A stretch of DNA of 64,000 nt from Paractinoplanes abujensis (lineage in GTDB: Bacteria; Actinomycetota; Actinomycetes; Mycobacteriales; Micromonosporaceae), in the NCBI RefSeq assembly GCF_014204895.1, contig NZ_JACHMF010000001.1:1736001-1800000 (forward strand), in the 5' to 3' direction. The notes beneath the pieces are model-generated. The model saw only the letters and a list, made by a program, of their open reading frames with translations, was not told the DNA's origin and did not search any database. The position numbers were made by a program, and so were the translations under genes. Of the stretch, positions 8,507-16,426 are shown piece after piece. Numbering within the stretch: the stretch's first letter is position 1; each line of letters starts with the position of its first letter.

Positions 8507-9067
8507 ATGGACCAGCCCGTACGACGTACGCGTGGCGTGCAGCAGGGACCGCGCAGCGCGCAAGTGGTCGAAAGCGTGCGCGCGGCGACCCTGTCCGAAC
8601 TCGCGCGATCGGGGTTCGGCGGGCTGACGATCGACGGCGTGGCCAAAGCGGCCGGGGTCAACCGCACGACCATCTACCGCCGCTGGCCGACGAAAGCCGC
8701 GCTGCTCGCCGCGGTCGTCGAGCCACTGCTCGCGCAGTACGACACCGACCCCGGCACCGGCTCGCTGCGCGGTGACCTGCTCGCCCTGCTGCTCGCCCTC
8801 CGCGACAACGCGGCCCGGCCCGAGGGGCGCGCGATGATCGAAGCGGTCCGGGCCGGGGGAGCGGGCGAACTGTCCGAGCTCATGACGTCGTCCGCCGCGC
8901 GCGCCATCGCACCGTTCCGGCGGGTGCTCGAACGCGCCGACGTGCCCCGAGCGCCGACGATCGCGCATCTGGCGTTCTACGGCGTCGTGCTCTGGGACCA
9001 GACACACGGCGTCCCAGCCACCGACGAGGACTGCGCGAAACTGCTCGACCTGCTGCTGCCCCACTGA
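8507..9067 (+). CDS. TetR/AcrR family transcriptional regulator
   Basis: A 186-residue repressor. The N-terminal helix-turn-helix is clear: LSELARSGFGGLTIDGVAK then AAGVNRTTIYRRWPTKAALL, with the family RRW-x-K-xxL ending. The C-terminal ligand-binding part resembles the TetR_C_11-like group (LALRDNAARPEGRAMIEAVR). The ATG is chosen because it starts at the conserved MDQPVRRTRG segment and lies directly after the divergent spacer with the palindrome. It most likely represses itself and the flavoprotein. The end of the gene is duplicated downstream. Confidence 0.93.
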   Translation: MDQPVRRTRGVQQGPRSAQVVESVRAATLSELARSGFGGLTIDGVAKAAGVNRTTIYRRWPTKAALLAAVVEPLLAQYDTDPGTGSLRGDLLALLLALRDNAARPEGRAMIEAVRAGGAGELSELMTSSAARAIAPFRRVLERADVPRAPTIAHLAFYGVVLWDQTHGVPATDEDCAKLLDLLLPH

Positions 9068-9173
9068 CCGCCGCCCCGCGCCGGGGAGCCGACGGCCACA
9101 CTGACGGCAGCCCGCGCCCAGTGACCGCCGCCTGCGCCCGGAGCCGGCTGCCACACCGGCGGCAGTCCCGGCC
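9061..9173. repeat. Imperfect ~57-bp tandem duplication of the TetR gene end
   Basis: Bases 9061-9117 start with CCACTGACCGCCGCC, where TGA is the regulator's stop, and bases 9118-9173 start with CCAGTGACCGCCGCC and continue in parallel with roughly 80% identity. A third partial copy may follow. The unit also contains a CCCCG-CGC-CGGGG hairpin that could end transcription. Confidence 0.6.
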
Positions 9174-9445
9174 CTGAAGGCCGCAGCCCCGCGCCCGCAG
9201 TCGGTATGTCGAGCGGGTTTGACGTCGGGTCGGGGGCGCCGTCCGGCTGGGCCTGGGGTTGAGTCAGCGATCGGGTCGTCGTCGGGCACCGTCGCCGGCC
9301 GGCCGGGTCATCAGGCGATAGCGCTCGGGGTGGCTGGTGACGTAGCCGTGGATGTGTCCCCGGGCAGGTCGGTCCCTCCGCCGGGCTCGGGGGACATCCT
9401 GGCGGAGGGGTATGACAAGTTCCTGGAAGCCGATACGTTGCGACC
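9068..9445. other. Gene-free spacer between TetR and the cyclase-family gene
   Basis: These 378 bases hold the duplicated TetR tail, then GC-rich sequence in which no frame looks coding. Around 9353-9403, complementary ATGTGTCCCC and GGGGGACAT segments could pair. The promoter of the following gene should lie near its right end, but I see no convincing -10/-35 pair. Confidence 0.5.
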
Positions 9446-10231
9446 ATGTGTGTCGACAAAGTCACCCGCCGTTCACTGATCTTCGGCGCCGCCGCCACGG
9501 CGGCCGCGGTCGCCACGCCCGCACCCGCCCAGGCGGCACCCGGACGCTCCGGCCTGCAGGACCTCACCCACGTGGTGACCCCGTCGTTCCCGGCCTTCGA
9601 GCCGGGCGAGGAGCCGTCCCGTCGCACGGCCACGACAGTGGAGAAGGACGGGTACTACATGCAGGAATGGACGATTCTCGAGCATTTCGGCACTCACGTG
9701 GACGCGCCCGCGCACTTCACCGCCGGAGGCCGTACGTCGGAGGAACTCAGCCTCTCCGAGCTCATCACCCCAGCCGTGGTCATCGACATCGCCCGGCGGG
9801 CGGCCCGGGAGCCGGACACCACGGTGACCGTGGCGGACCTGGTGGCGTACGAGCGCAAACACGACCGGATCCCCCGGAACGCCGCCGTGCTGATGTTCAG
9901 CGGCTGGGCGGCCAAGGCGGGCGACGCGGCCGCCTACCGGGGCACCGACAGCGCGGGCAAGCTGCATTTCCCGGGGTTCAGTGTGGACGCCTGCGAGTGG
10001 CTGCTGACCAAGCGCGGGATCCGCAGCCTCGGGGTGGACACACTGAGCATCGATCCCGGCATCTCGGCGGGCTTCGAGACGCATCTGGCCCTGACCGGCG
10101 CCGACCGGTACGGGGTGGAGAACCTCGCCGGCCTCGACCGGATCCCGCGCCACGGGGCCACGCTGACCGTCGGCCTGATCCCGTATCTGGACGGTTCGGG
10201 TGGTCAGGCCCGGGTCTTCGCCAGGTGGTAG
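9446..10231 (+). CDS. Tat-exported cyclase family protein (kynurenine formamidase-like)
   Basis: A 261-residue hydrolase of the cyclase/kynurenine-formamidase metal-dependent family. The N-terminus is a twin-arginine signal (TRRSLIFGAA, then an alanine-rich core ending PAPAQAAP). The metal-binding motif HFGTHVDAPAHF (HxGTHxDxPxH) is intact, and GVDTLSIDPG and FETHLAL further on match the second conserved block. It probably hydrolyses a small amide, ester or lactone at the cell surface; substrate unknown. The ATG at 9446 is chosen because the Tat motif starts right behind it. It stands alone, with no obvious operon partner. Confidence 0.88.
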   Translation: MCVDKVTRRSLIFGAAATAAAVATPAPAQAAPGRSGLQDLTHVVTPSFPAFEPGEEPSRRTATTVEKDGYYMQEWTILEHFGTHVDAPAHFTAGGRTSEELSLSELITPAVVIDIARRAAREPDTTVTVADLVAYERKHDRIPRNAAVLMFSGWAAKAGDAAAYRGTDSAGKLHFPGFSVDACEWLLTKRGIRSLGVDTLSIDPGISAGFETHLALTGADRYGVENLAGLDRIPRHGATLTVGLIPYLDGSGGQARVFARW

Positions 10232-10337
10232 AAGCGGTGGCGCGGCCGGTTCAAAATGTTCCCGGAGGGGAAGACATCAGTGCCGCCGGGGAACTTTCGT
10301 GAAGATCTTTCGATCCGGGGGACAGTTCTCCGACGTA

Positions 10338-10357
10338 CAGTGCCTTCGGGAGCACTG
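10338..10357 (+). promoter_or_regulatory. 5' leader hairpin before the small membrane protein
   Basis: CAGTGC (10338-10343) and GCACTG (10352-10357) form a perfect 6-bp stem around CTTCGGGA, which can also fold with a C(UUCG)G tetraloop. It ends 7 bp before the AGGAGG ribosome site (10365-10370) of the next gene, so it could affect mRNA stability or translation. Confidence 0.45.
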
Positions 10358-10379
10358 CTCGACTAGGAGGTCGATCGGG

Positions 10380-10634
10380 ATGAGCACCGAGGACAAGCGC
10401 AGGGAGTTCGACGACATCGTCGCCCGCCTGACCACGGACTACCCCACGCTGAGCCGGGCGCCCTGGCCCCGCTGGCCCCGGCCGGTGCTGATCACCGTGC
10501 TCGTGGCCGCCGGGGTCGTCTGGGGCTTCCTCTCGGTGGCCATGGTCGCCTGGGGGGTGCGCGGCGTGCTGCTGACCTGCGCGGTCGTCACCGTCGCGGC
10601 GGTAGCAGCCGTACTGGACGCTCGAAAATCCTAG
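10380..10634 (+). CDS. Small two-helix membrane protein, DUF3040-like
   Basis: An 84-residue protein. A charged N-terminal segment (MSTEDKRREFDDIVARLTTDYPTL) resembles the start of actinobacterial DUF3040 proteins, and two hydrophobic helices follow (about residues 35-55 and 59-78) separated by WGVRG. It should sit in the cytoplasmic membrane with the charged part inside. A perfect AGGAGG lies 9 bp before the ATG, which fixes the start over a longer upstream opening. Its last 4 bases overlap the convergent PhoX-like gene. Function is unknown. Confidence 0.8.
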   Translation: MSTEDKRREFDDIVARLTTDYPTLSRAPWPRWPRPVLITVLVAAGVVWGFLSVAMVAWGVRGVLLTCAVVTVAAVAAVLDARKS

Positions 10635-11791
10635 CGAAACGGTCCCGTCACGCAGTACGTGATGCCGCCGGAGGACGCTCCGGAGGTGCCGCGCTGTGAC
10701 GAGAAGTAGAGCCGGTCGCCGGCCGGGGTGAAGGCCGGGCCGGTGATCTCCGATGCGCTCTGCCCGCTGATCCGCAGAAAGACCGACACGGTGGCGGACG
10801 ACGGCGTGATCAGGCAGATGTCCATGGTGCCGCCGTCCTCGGCCACGTAGAGGTCACCCGACGGCGAACCGGTGACGTTGTCGACCCCGGTCAGCGGAGC
10901 CGTGCCCGAAGTGACCAGATTGTCGTCGTAGGCCAGCTCGTACGTGCCGGTCGCGAGGTTGACCTGCCAGACCCGGTTGTCACCCTTGGTCGTGAACCAG
11001 ACCTTGTTGTCGGCGTAGTGGCAGCCCTCGCCGCCGTTGAACGATTTGGCCCCGGAGACCTGGTAGCGGGTCGCGGTCGGCGAGCCGTCCGGGTCGGGCA
11101 CGTCGGCCCAGGTGAACGAGCCCGAGGTGGCGGTGCCGGCCCGGAACACCTGCAGCGTGCCGGTGGCCAGGTTGCCCCACGAGGCCGGGATGTAGCGGTA
11201 GAACTTGCCGTCGGTCTCGTCCTCGGTCAGATAGACGACCTGCCGTACGGGGTCGGCCGCGGCCGCCTCGTGCTTGAACCGGCCCATCGCCGGGCGCACC
11301 ACTGCCGCGCCGCCCAGCGGGTACGTCTCCCAGACCCGGCCCAGGCTGACCTCTTCGCACGACAGCCAGGTGTTCCACGGCGTCTTGCCGCCCGCGCAGT
11401 TCTGGTTGGTGCCGCCGAGAATCCGCGACGCCCCGGTGACCTGCCCGGCCGCGTTGAAGACGAGCCGCGACGCCCCGCCCCCGGCCGACGAGGACACCTC
11501 CGAGTTGGAGACGTAGACCCAGCCGCTGCCGTTGGGGATGACCGCGCCGCCGTCGGGGGCGTCGTGCCACACGTAGGAGGTCCCCGGCACCGTCTGCCGT
11601 GAGCGTGCCACCACCTGGCTGGTGAACCCGGCGGGCAGCCGGATGCCGTTGGCGTCGGCCGCCTGCAAGGGCCCGTACGGCCCGGTGGCGTTCTGCGCGG
11701 GCGCCGCGTACGCCGCCGGCCAGGCGGTGAACGGCAGCGCGAGTCCACCGGCCCCGGCGACGGTGGCACGCAGCAGAGTGCGACGATCCAT
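10631..11791 (-). CDS. Tat-exported PhoX-family (DUF839) phosphatase-like protein
   Basis: A 386-residue secreted protein. The N-terminus MDRRTLLRATVAGAGG is a twin-arginine signal ending near YAAPAQ. The mature part has the PhoX/DUF839 landmarks: NGSGWVYVSNSEVSS, NCAGGKTPWNTWLSCEE, GRFKHEAAAADP and VYLTEDETDGKFYRYIP, which form the beta-propeller and its metal-binding acidic positions. PhoX-type enzymes release phosphate from organic esters, but smaller members like this one are less well characterised. A GGGAGGGTCAC ribosome site precedes the ATG at 11791, so I use it rather than the longer opening to 11857. I see no Pho-box (GTTCACC repeats) upstream. Confidence 0.88.
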   Translation of the reverse strand: MDRRTLLRATVAGAGGLALPFTAWPAAYAAPAQNATGPYGPLQAADANGIRLPAGFTSQVVARSRQTVPGTSYVWHDAPDGGAVIPNGSGWVYVSNSEVSSSAGGGASRLVFNAAGQVTGASRILGGTNQNCAGGKTPWNTWLSCEEVSLGRVWETYPLGGAAVVRPAMGRFKHEAAAADPVRQVVYLTEDETDGKFYRYIPASWGNLATGTLQVFRAGTATSGSFTWADVPDPDGSPTATRYQVSGAKSFNGGEGCHYADNKVWFTTKGDNRVWQVNLATGTYELAYDDNLVTSGTAPLTGVDNVTGSPSGDLYVAEDGGTMDICLITPSSATVSVFLRISGQSASEITGPAFTPAGDRLYFSSQRGTSGASSGGITYCVTGPFR

Positions 11792-11863
11792 GTGACCCTC
11801 CCGAAGAGACAACGATGCCGTCAGGGTTTCGGCTGTCGCCGTCCGCCGAGTGAGCAATCAATA

Positions 11864-11873
11864 GACAATTGTC
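11864..11873. promoter_or_regulatory. AT-rich promoter zone with GACAATTGTC palindrome
   Basis: Between the divergent PhoX-like and kinase-like genes the sequence turns AT-rich, a rarity here. It contains the perfect palindrome GACAATTGTC and a -10-like TATAGT at 11881-11886, 9 bp before the kinase-like start. A regulator site or promoter is likely, but its owner is unknown. Confidence 0.4.
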
Positions 11874-11894
11874 GAAGTCTTATAGTCGATCGCC

Positions 11895-12902
11895 ATGACG
11901 GCGGAGCGTTCACAGCGGCACGCGACGGTTTCGGAGCGGCTGGCCGGCCTCGACGACGCCCAGGTCGTAGCGCTGCTGGGGGCGGGCTCGGCCCCGGCCG
12001 CGGGCATCGGCGGCAGCACGACGACGATCCACGTCGGCGAGGTGCCGGTGTTCGTCAAACGGGTGCCGCTGACCGACCTCGAGCGTGCGCATCCCGGTTC
12101 CACGGCCAACCTCTTCGGGCTGCCCGCCTTCTACCAGTACGGTATCGGCTCGGCCGGTTTCGGCGTGTGGCGCGAGGTCGCGGCGCACACCATGACGACC
12201 GGATGGGTGCTGGACGGGCAGTACGACGGTTTCCCGCTGCTCCATCACTGGCGGGTGCTGCCCCAAACACCGTCCGGGCCCGGTGATCTGGAGAAGTGGG
12301 TGCGGCACTGGGACGGCAACGACGCCGTACGGGCTCGGCTCCAGGCGATCGGCAGCGCTTCCGCCTCGATCGTGCTCTTCCTCGAACACATCCCGTACAC
12401 GGTGGACACCTGGCTCCAGCGCCGGCCCGCGTACGCGATGGTCGACGACGAGGTGCGCCGCGGCACGGAGTTCCTGCGCTCGCAGGGCTTCGTCCACTTC
12501 GACGCGCACTTCCGCAACCTGCTCACCGATGGGCACCGTGTCTACTTCGCCGATTTCGGCCTGGCCACGCACACGGGGTTCAGCCACACCGCTGACGAGT
12601 CCGCCTTCCTGAACCGGCGCGTCGTCTACGACCGCGCCTACACGGCCATGCACCTGACCACCTGGCTGATCAGCAACCTGCTCGACGTGCCCTGGTGGGA
12701 CAGCCTGGCTCACCTGCGGGCCCGGACCGGCCGCCTGGCACTGCCGGAACCGGCCGCCGGCATCGTCGAGCGATACACCGAGGTCGCGCTGCTGATGCAC
12801 GGCTTCGCCCGCGAGGTCGAGCACACGAGCAAGCTGACGCCGTTCCCCGCCGCCGAGCTCGAGCAGGCTCTCAGCCGGTGCGCGCCGCCCCCGGGCACGT
12901 GA
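11895..12902 (+). CDS. Protein-kinase-fold protein
   Basis: A 335-residue soluble protein with a bacterial protein-kinase-like fold. The nucleotide-binding lysine is probably in VPVFVKRVPL. The catalytic loop FVHFDAHFRNLLT (HxDxxxxN, about residues 200-210) and the metal-binding FADFGLAT (DFG, about residue 220) are both intact, so phosphotransfer is plausible. There is no membrane helix or PASTA domain, so it is not a PknB-type receptor. It may be a small-molecule or protein kinase; the substrate cannot be told. The ATG follows an AT-rich promoter zone. Confidence 0.75.
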   Translation: MTAERSQRHATVSERLAGLDDAQVVALLGAGSAPAAGIGGSTTTIHVGEVPVFVKRVPLTDLERAHPGSTANLFGLPAFYQYGIGSAGFGVWREVAAHTMTTGWVLDGQYDGFPLLHHWRVLPQTPSGPGDLEKWVRHWDGNDAVRARLQAIGSASASIVLFLEHIPYTVDTWLQRRPAYAMVDDEVRRGTEFLRSQGFVHFDAHFRNLLTDGHRVYFADFGLATHTGFSHTADESAFLNRRVVYDRAYTAMHLTTWLISNLLDVPWWDSLAHLRARTGRLALPEPAAGIVERYTEVALLMHGFAREVEHTSKLTPFPAAELEQALSRCAPPPGT

Positions 12903-13373
12903 TCAGTCGTCGCCGCCGTGGTTGGCGTGCTCGCGGGCGCTGGGCACCCCGCCCGAGCAGGTGATCCTCAGGTCGACGTGACGTTCGGAGTTCTCGAAAC
13001 GGACATCGGCCTCGTCGTCCGGGCCCTCGTCGACGTCGCGCACCTCGTAGCCCGGGTCGGGCGACCAGCGCTCCAGGTACGCCAGGTTGCCCCGGCAGCC
13101 CGCGAGGGCCACGCCACCCGCGCTGCGGAAACTCGTCAGGGCCGGGGGCCGTGAAGAAGGCGCCGGCGCCGGGGTGGGGGAGGCCGGGGAGGCGGTCGCC
13201 GGGGCCGGGGTCGCGGCGGCCAGCGCGCGCGACACGTCCTCCTGGCTCAGCACGCCGCCGTTCGAGCCGGTCAGGCTGTCGCCGACCAGGCGGATACCGC
13301 CCAGCCCGGCGACGGTGGCGACCAGAGCGGCGGCCACCCAGCCGGCGCCGGCCACGAGGGAACGAGGAGCCAT
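12903..13373 (-). CDS. Membrane-anchored protein of unknown function
   Basis: A 156-residue protein with one N-terminal hydrophobic helix (LVAGAGWVAAALVATVAGLGGI), then LSQEDVSRAL, a Pro/Ala/Ser-rich spacer and a conserved-looking globular end with two cysteines (ALAGCRGNLAYLERWSPDPGYEV and DLRITCSGG) that could form a disulfide outside the membrane. I do not recognise the family. It is divergent from the two-component system, and the 104-bp spacer carries phased direct repeats, so it is a likely target of that system. ATG 13373 is preferred over a TTG at 13382. Confidence 0.65.
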   Translation of the reverse strand: MAPRSLVAGAGWVAAALVATVAGLGGIRLVGDSLTGSNGGVLSQEDVSRALAAATPAPATASPASPTPAPAPSSRPPALTSFRSAGGVALAGCRGNLAYLERWSPDPGYEVRDVDEGPDDEADVRFENSERHVDLRITCSGGVPSAREHANHGGDD

Positions 13374-13396
13374 GGACAGCAACTATGCCCGACCGA

Positions 13397-13440
13397 GGGC
13401 TAACACTGTCTCGTGACCGTGCTAAGAGAGGGTTAAGGGC
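13397..13440. promoter_or_regulatory. 11-bp-phased direct repeats, response-regulator box
   Basis: Units beginning GGGCTAAC (13397), GTGCTAAG (13419) and GGGTTAAG (13430) are spaced 22 and 11 bp apart, with a degenerate fourth unit at 13408. Direct repeats on one DNA face at 11-bp spacing are typical for OmpR/PhoB-type regulators. The array lies between the two-component operon and its divergent neighbour. Confidence 0.6.
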
Positions 13441-13477
13441 GCAGGTCACGGCGGCCGGGCCGACTACCCTCGGGGCA

Positions 13478-14158
13478 ATGGCCCGGCTGCTGCTGATCGA
13501 GGATGACGCGACCATCCGCACGCCCCTGATGCGTGCCCTCAAGGAGCGCGGCCACGCCGTCGCCTCCGTCGCGACCGCCATGGAGGGCGTGCAGTCCGCG
13601 CTCACCGACCGGCCCGACCTGGTCGTGCTCGACCTCGGGCTGCCCGACCTGGACGGGCGCGAGGTGCTGCGGATGCTGCGCGCGGTCAGCCAGGTGCCGG
13701 TGATCGTGGCCACCGCCCGCGACGACGAGACCGAGATCGTCCGGGTGCTCGACGCGGGCGCTGACGACTACGTGGTCAAGCCGTTCACCGCGGCGCAGAT
13801 GGAGTCGCGGATCCGCGCCGTGCTGCGCCGCGGCGCCACCCCGTCAGCCGACCCGGCGATCACCGTGGGTGAGCTGGTGATCGACCCCTCCGCCCGTACG
13901 GTGCGGCTGGCCGGTGAATCCGTCGAGCTCACGCCGCGCGAGTTCGACCTGCTGCACCACCTGGCCACGCGGGCCGGGCAGGTGGTGACCAAGCGTGAAC
14001 TGCTGACCGAGGTCTGGCAGATCCCGTACGGCGGGGCCGACAAGACGGTCGACGTGCACCTGTCGTGGCTGCGCCGCAAACTCGGTGAGAGCGCCACCGC
14101 GCCGCGCTACCTGCACACCGTACGGGGAGTCGGGGTTCGACTGGGCGCCCAGCCGTGA
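13478..14158 (+). CDS. OmpR/PhoB-type response regulator
   Basis: A 226-residue two-domain regulator. The receiver domain has LLIEDD at the N-terminus, the phospho-acceptor D52 in VVLDLGLPD, the switch Thr in IVATARDD and the conserved Lys in YVVKPF. The C-terminal winged helix carries ELTPREFDLLHHLA and VDVHLSWLRRKLGE then VRGVGVRLG. It should bind tandem direct repeats as a dimer, and such repeats are found just upstream and again before the PepSY gene. Its stop overlaps the kinase start (GTGA). Confidence 0.96.
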   Translation: MARLLLIEDDATIRTPLMRALKERGHAVASVATAMEGVQSALTDRPDLVVLDLGLPDLDGREVLRMLRAVSQVPVIVATARDDETEIVRVLDAGADDYVVKPFTAAQMESRIRAVLRRGATPSADPAITVGELVIDPSARTVRLAGESVELTPREFDLLHHLATRAGQVVTKRELLTEVWQIPYGGADKTVDVHLSWLRRKLGESATAPRYLHTVRGVGVRLGAQP

Positions 14159-15417
14159 GGGGTCAGCTCCGCCTGCTCGTGCTGGCCACGACGAGCCTCA
14201 TGATGATCGCGTTCCTGGTGCCGCTGGCCTTCCTCGTACGCCAGGTCGCGCAGGACCGGGCGACCGTGCGCGCGACCGCCGACGTGCAGAGCATCATCAC
14301 CGACGTCGGGCGGGCCGGCCCTGACGAGCTGCGCCTGACCGTGGAGCAGCTGGCCGCCACGTCGCGCCGCCCGATCACCGTCTACCTGAGCAACGGCACC
14401 GTGCTCGGCACCCAGCAGGCCGCCACCCCGGCCGTCGAACTGGCCCGGCGGGGCAGCCGCAGCCTCACCGTGTCCGACGGCGGCGCGCGCGAGATCGTGG
14501 TGTCGGTGCAGGGCCGCGACGGCACGGCGGTCATCCGTACGGTGGTCTCGGCAGCCGAAGGCAGCACCGGCGTCACCCGCTCCTGGATCGTGCTGTTCGG
14601 GCTGGGCGCGCTGCTCGTGGCGCTCGGCATGCTGGTCGCGGACCGGCTGGCCCGGACGATCACCCGCCCGATCACCGACCTGTCGGACGTGTCGCACCGG
14701 CTGGCCAACGCCGAACTGACCGCCCGCGCCGCGCCCGAGGGCCCGGCCGAGGTGCGCGAGGTGGCCGGCGCCCTGAACCACCTGGCCGGGCGGATCCAGG
14801 AGCTGCTGCGGGCCGAACGGGAACAGGTGGCCGACCTGTCGCACCGGCTGCGCACCCCGCTGACCGCGCTGCGGCTGGAGGCCGAAGGGCTGCGTGACCC
14901 CGAGGAGAGCGCCCGCCTCAGCGCGGCCGCGGACGCCCTCGAACGCGCGGTGAGCGGGCTGATCCAGCAGGCCCGGCGCCGCACCGACCCGGAGTCGGCC
15001 GAGCCCGCCCGCTGCGACGCGGCCGAGGTGGTGGCCGACCGGGCGGCGTTCTGGGCCGTGCTGGCCGAGGACACCGGGCGCGAGATGACAGTCGACCTGG
15101 TGGCCGGGCCGCAGCCGGTGGCGGTCTCGGCCGACGAGCTGGCGGCGGCGGTCGACGCGCTGCTGGGCAACGTCTTCGCCCACACGCCTGACGAGACCCC
15201 TTTCTCCGTACGGCTGTCGGCCGTACCGGCGGGGGTCGAGCTCACGATCGCGGACCGGGGGCCCGGCATGCCGGCCGGGGTGGCGCGGCGGGGAGTCAGC
15301 GGCGGGGACTCGACCGGGCTGGGGCTCGACATCGCCCGCCGGGCCGCCCGGGGACAGTTCGAGATCCACGGTGACGAGGGCGGATCCGTGGTCACGATGC
15401 TCTTAACCCGGCCTTAG
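14155..15417 (+). CDS. Sensor histidine kinase
   Basis: A 420-residue membrane kinase paired with the preceding regulator. Two membrane helices (about residues 7-28 and 143-163) flank an extracytoplasmic sensor of about 110 residues. A HAMP region (RLARTITRPITDLSDV) follows, then the H-box DLSHRLRTPLTAL with H230, N-box GNVFAHTPDE, and G-boxes IADRGPGMP and GLGLDI. The sensor domain resembles no family I can name. The GTG start overlaps the regulator stop by 4 bp. The stop codon lies within a pair of repeat units like those upstream of the operon. Confidence 0.95.
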   Translation: MRGQLRLLVLATTSLMMIAFLVPLAFLVRQVAQDRATVRATADVQSIITDVGRAGPDELRLTVEQLAATSRRPITVYLSNGTVLGTQQAATPAVELARRGSRSLTVSDGGAREIVVSVQGRDGTAVIRTVVSAAEGSTGVTRSWIVLFGLGALLVALGMLVADRLARTITRPITDLSDVSHRLANAELTARAAPEGPAEVREVAGALNHLAGRIQELLRAEREQVADLSHRLRTPLTALRLEAEGLRDPEESARLSAAADALERAVSGLIQQARRRTDPESAEPARCDAAEVVADRAAFWAVLAEDTGREMTVDLVAGPQPVAVSADELAAAVDALLGNVFAHTPDETPFSVRLSAVPAGVELTIADRGPGMPAGVARRGVSGGDSTGLGLDIARRAARGQFEIHGDEGGSVVTMLLTRP

Positions 15418-15420
15418 GGA
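15402..15420 (-). promoter_or_regulatory. Second pair of 11-bp-phased repeats before the PepSY gene
   Basis: Read on the minus strand, TCCCTAAG (15413-15420) and GGGTTAAG (15402-15409) repeat with an 11-bp step and match the units at 13397-13440. The pair overlaps the kinase stop codon and lies 74-92 bp before the PepSY protein start. Confidence 0.55.
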
Positions 15421-15493
15421 TCATGCAGCGCGGCGCTATCCATGTTCGCGGCAACCTTCTCCCTGTCAGCTACAACAACCGGGAGGAACCATC

Positions 15494-16195
15494 ATGAAGC
15501 GCTCATACGCTGTCGCCGCCGCCGTCGGGGCGGCCGCCGTTCTCGGGGTCACCGGGACGGCCCTGGCCGCGGGTGGGGACGACGCCGGCCCGTCGCCGTC
15601 GCCCTCGTCCTCGTCGTCCTCGGTGTCGCCGTCGCCCTCCGAGTCGTCTTCGCCGTTGCCGTTCGAGTCGTCTTCGCCGTTGCCGTTCGAGACGGTCGAG
15701 CCCGGCTCGGTCACCCCGGCTCCGCGCGGCAGCGGCAGCCCGTCGGCGACGACAGGCCTGGGCGACGCGGCCGGCCACGCCGCCCACGCCGTCTCGATCA
15801 CCCAGGCCAGGTCGAAGGCGCTGTCGGTCGTCGGCGGGGGCCGGGTGACCAAGGTGGAGGCCGAGACCGAGCACGGGCGGGCCGTGTGGGAGATCGAGGT
15901 CGTCTACAAGGGGGTCGAACACGACCTCGACATCGACCGCAGGACGGGCGCGGTCACCGACCACGACATCGACCGCGACGACCGGGTCCGCGACGACGAC
16001 CGGGGCCGCGACGACCGCGGCCGCGGCGGGGACGACCGCGGCCACGACGACCGGGTCCGCGGCGGCGACGACCGCGGTGGGGACGACCGGGGGCGCGGCG
16101 GGGACGACGACCGCAGCGGGCGGCACGGTGGCGACGACAAGGGCCGGCACGGCGACGACGACCGTGGTGGGCGGCACGGTGGCGACGACGACTGA
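15494..16195 (+). CDS. Exported PepSY-domain protein with long Asp/Arg/Gly tail
   Basis: A 233-residue exported protein. A signal peptide (MKRSYAVAAAVGAAAVLG, cleavage near ALAAG) leads to a Ser/Pro linker with two copies of an 8-residue unit ending SPLPFE. The single PepSY domain spans about residues 100-155 (ITQARSKAL, VEAETEHGRAVWEIEVV, DIDRRTGAV). The last 75 residues are almost only D, R, G and H, dominated by RGGDDRG-like units. PepSY domains bind or inhibit proteases and often accompany two-component systems, which fits its place behind the sensor kinase. GGGAGGAAC is the ribosome site. The mixed-charge tail is probably disordered; metal or cell-wall polymer binding is only a guess. 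Confidence 0.85.
   Translation: MKRSYAVAAAVGAAAVLGVTGTALAAGGDDAGPSPSPSSSSSSVSPSPSESSSPLPFESSSPLPFETVEPGSVTPAPRGSGSPSATTGLGDAAGHAAHAVSITQARSKALSVVGGGRVTKVEAETEHGRAVWEIEVVYKGVEHDLDIDRRTGAVTDHDIDRDDRVRDDDRGRDDRGRGGDDRGHDDRVRGGDDRGGDDRGRGGDDDRSGRHGGDDKGRHGDDDRGGRHGGDDD
15641..15688 (+). repeat. 24-bp in-frame tandem repeat
   Basis: Two identical 24-bp units (15641-15664 and 15665-15688, each starting GAGTCGTCTTCGCC) encode a repeated octapeptide ESSSPLPF in the linker of the PepSY protein. The unit length equals that of three other tandem repeats in this window. Confidence 0.9.
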
Positions 16196-16234
16196 CGGCT
16201 TCGTCGGTAGCACATTTCGCTGATCACTGCGCGG

Positions 16235-16352
16235 TCGTCCACAGTCCGGCGTTGTCCACAGGGGCCGTCCCAAGATCGGCCAAGGGGACGATAATGGGCA
16301 GTGGACGGTGGCCCCCGAGGAGGGTGGGCCAGGGGGGCACGGTGATCTTGGG
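16235..16352. repeat. DnaA-box-like pair and 9-bp inverted repeat in a 298-bp spacer
   Basis: The spacer 16196-16493 has no convincing gene. It contains TTGTCCACA (16252-16260), the consensus actinobacterial DnaA box, with a one-mismatch copy TCGTCCACA (16235-16243) 17 bp upstream. Next comes an 84-bp block bounded by CCCAAGATC (16269-16277) and its inverse GATCTTGGG (16344-16352). The bounded block looks like a small non-autonomous or intergenic repeat; it has no coding frame. Confidence 0.4.
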
Positions 16353-16426
16353 GGTGGTGGCGGCCCGGATGGCTGGGGCGCTGTTCACGCCGGCGCGACG
16401 GAAGCGATCTTGCGTTGGAGTCCGCT

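Noticed and set aside
15953..16195. Short near-repeats in the PepSY gene tail as a possible CRISPR array
   Set aside because: The repeats are degenerate, in frame, 12-24 bp apart and encode the Asp/Arg/Gly tail; there are no spacers of constant length.
16235..16260. DnaA-box pair as a chromosomal replication origin
   Set aside because: Only two boxes occur, there is no AT-rich unwinding region, and no dnaA, dnaN or rpmH genes are near.
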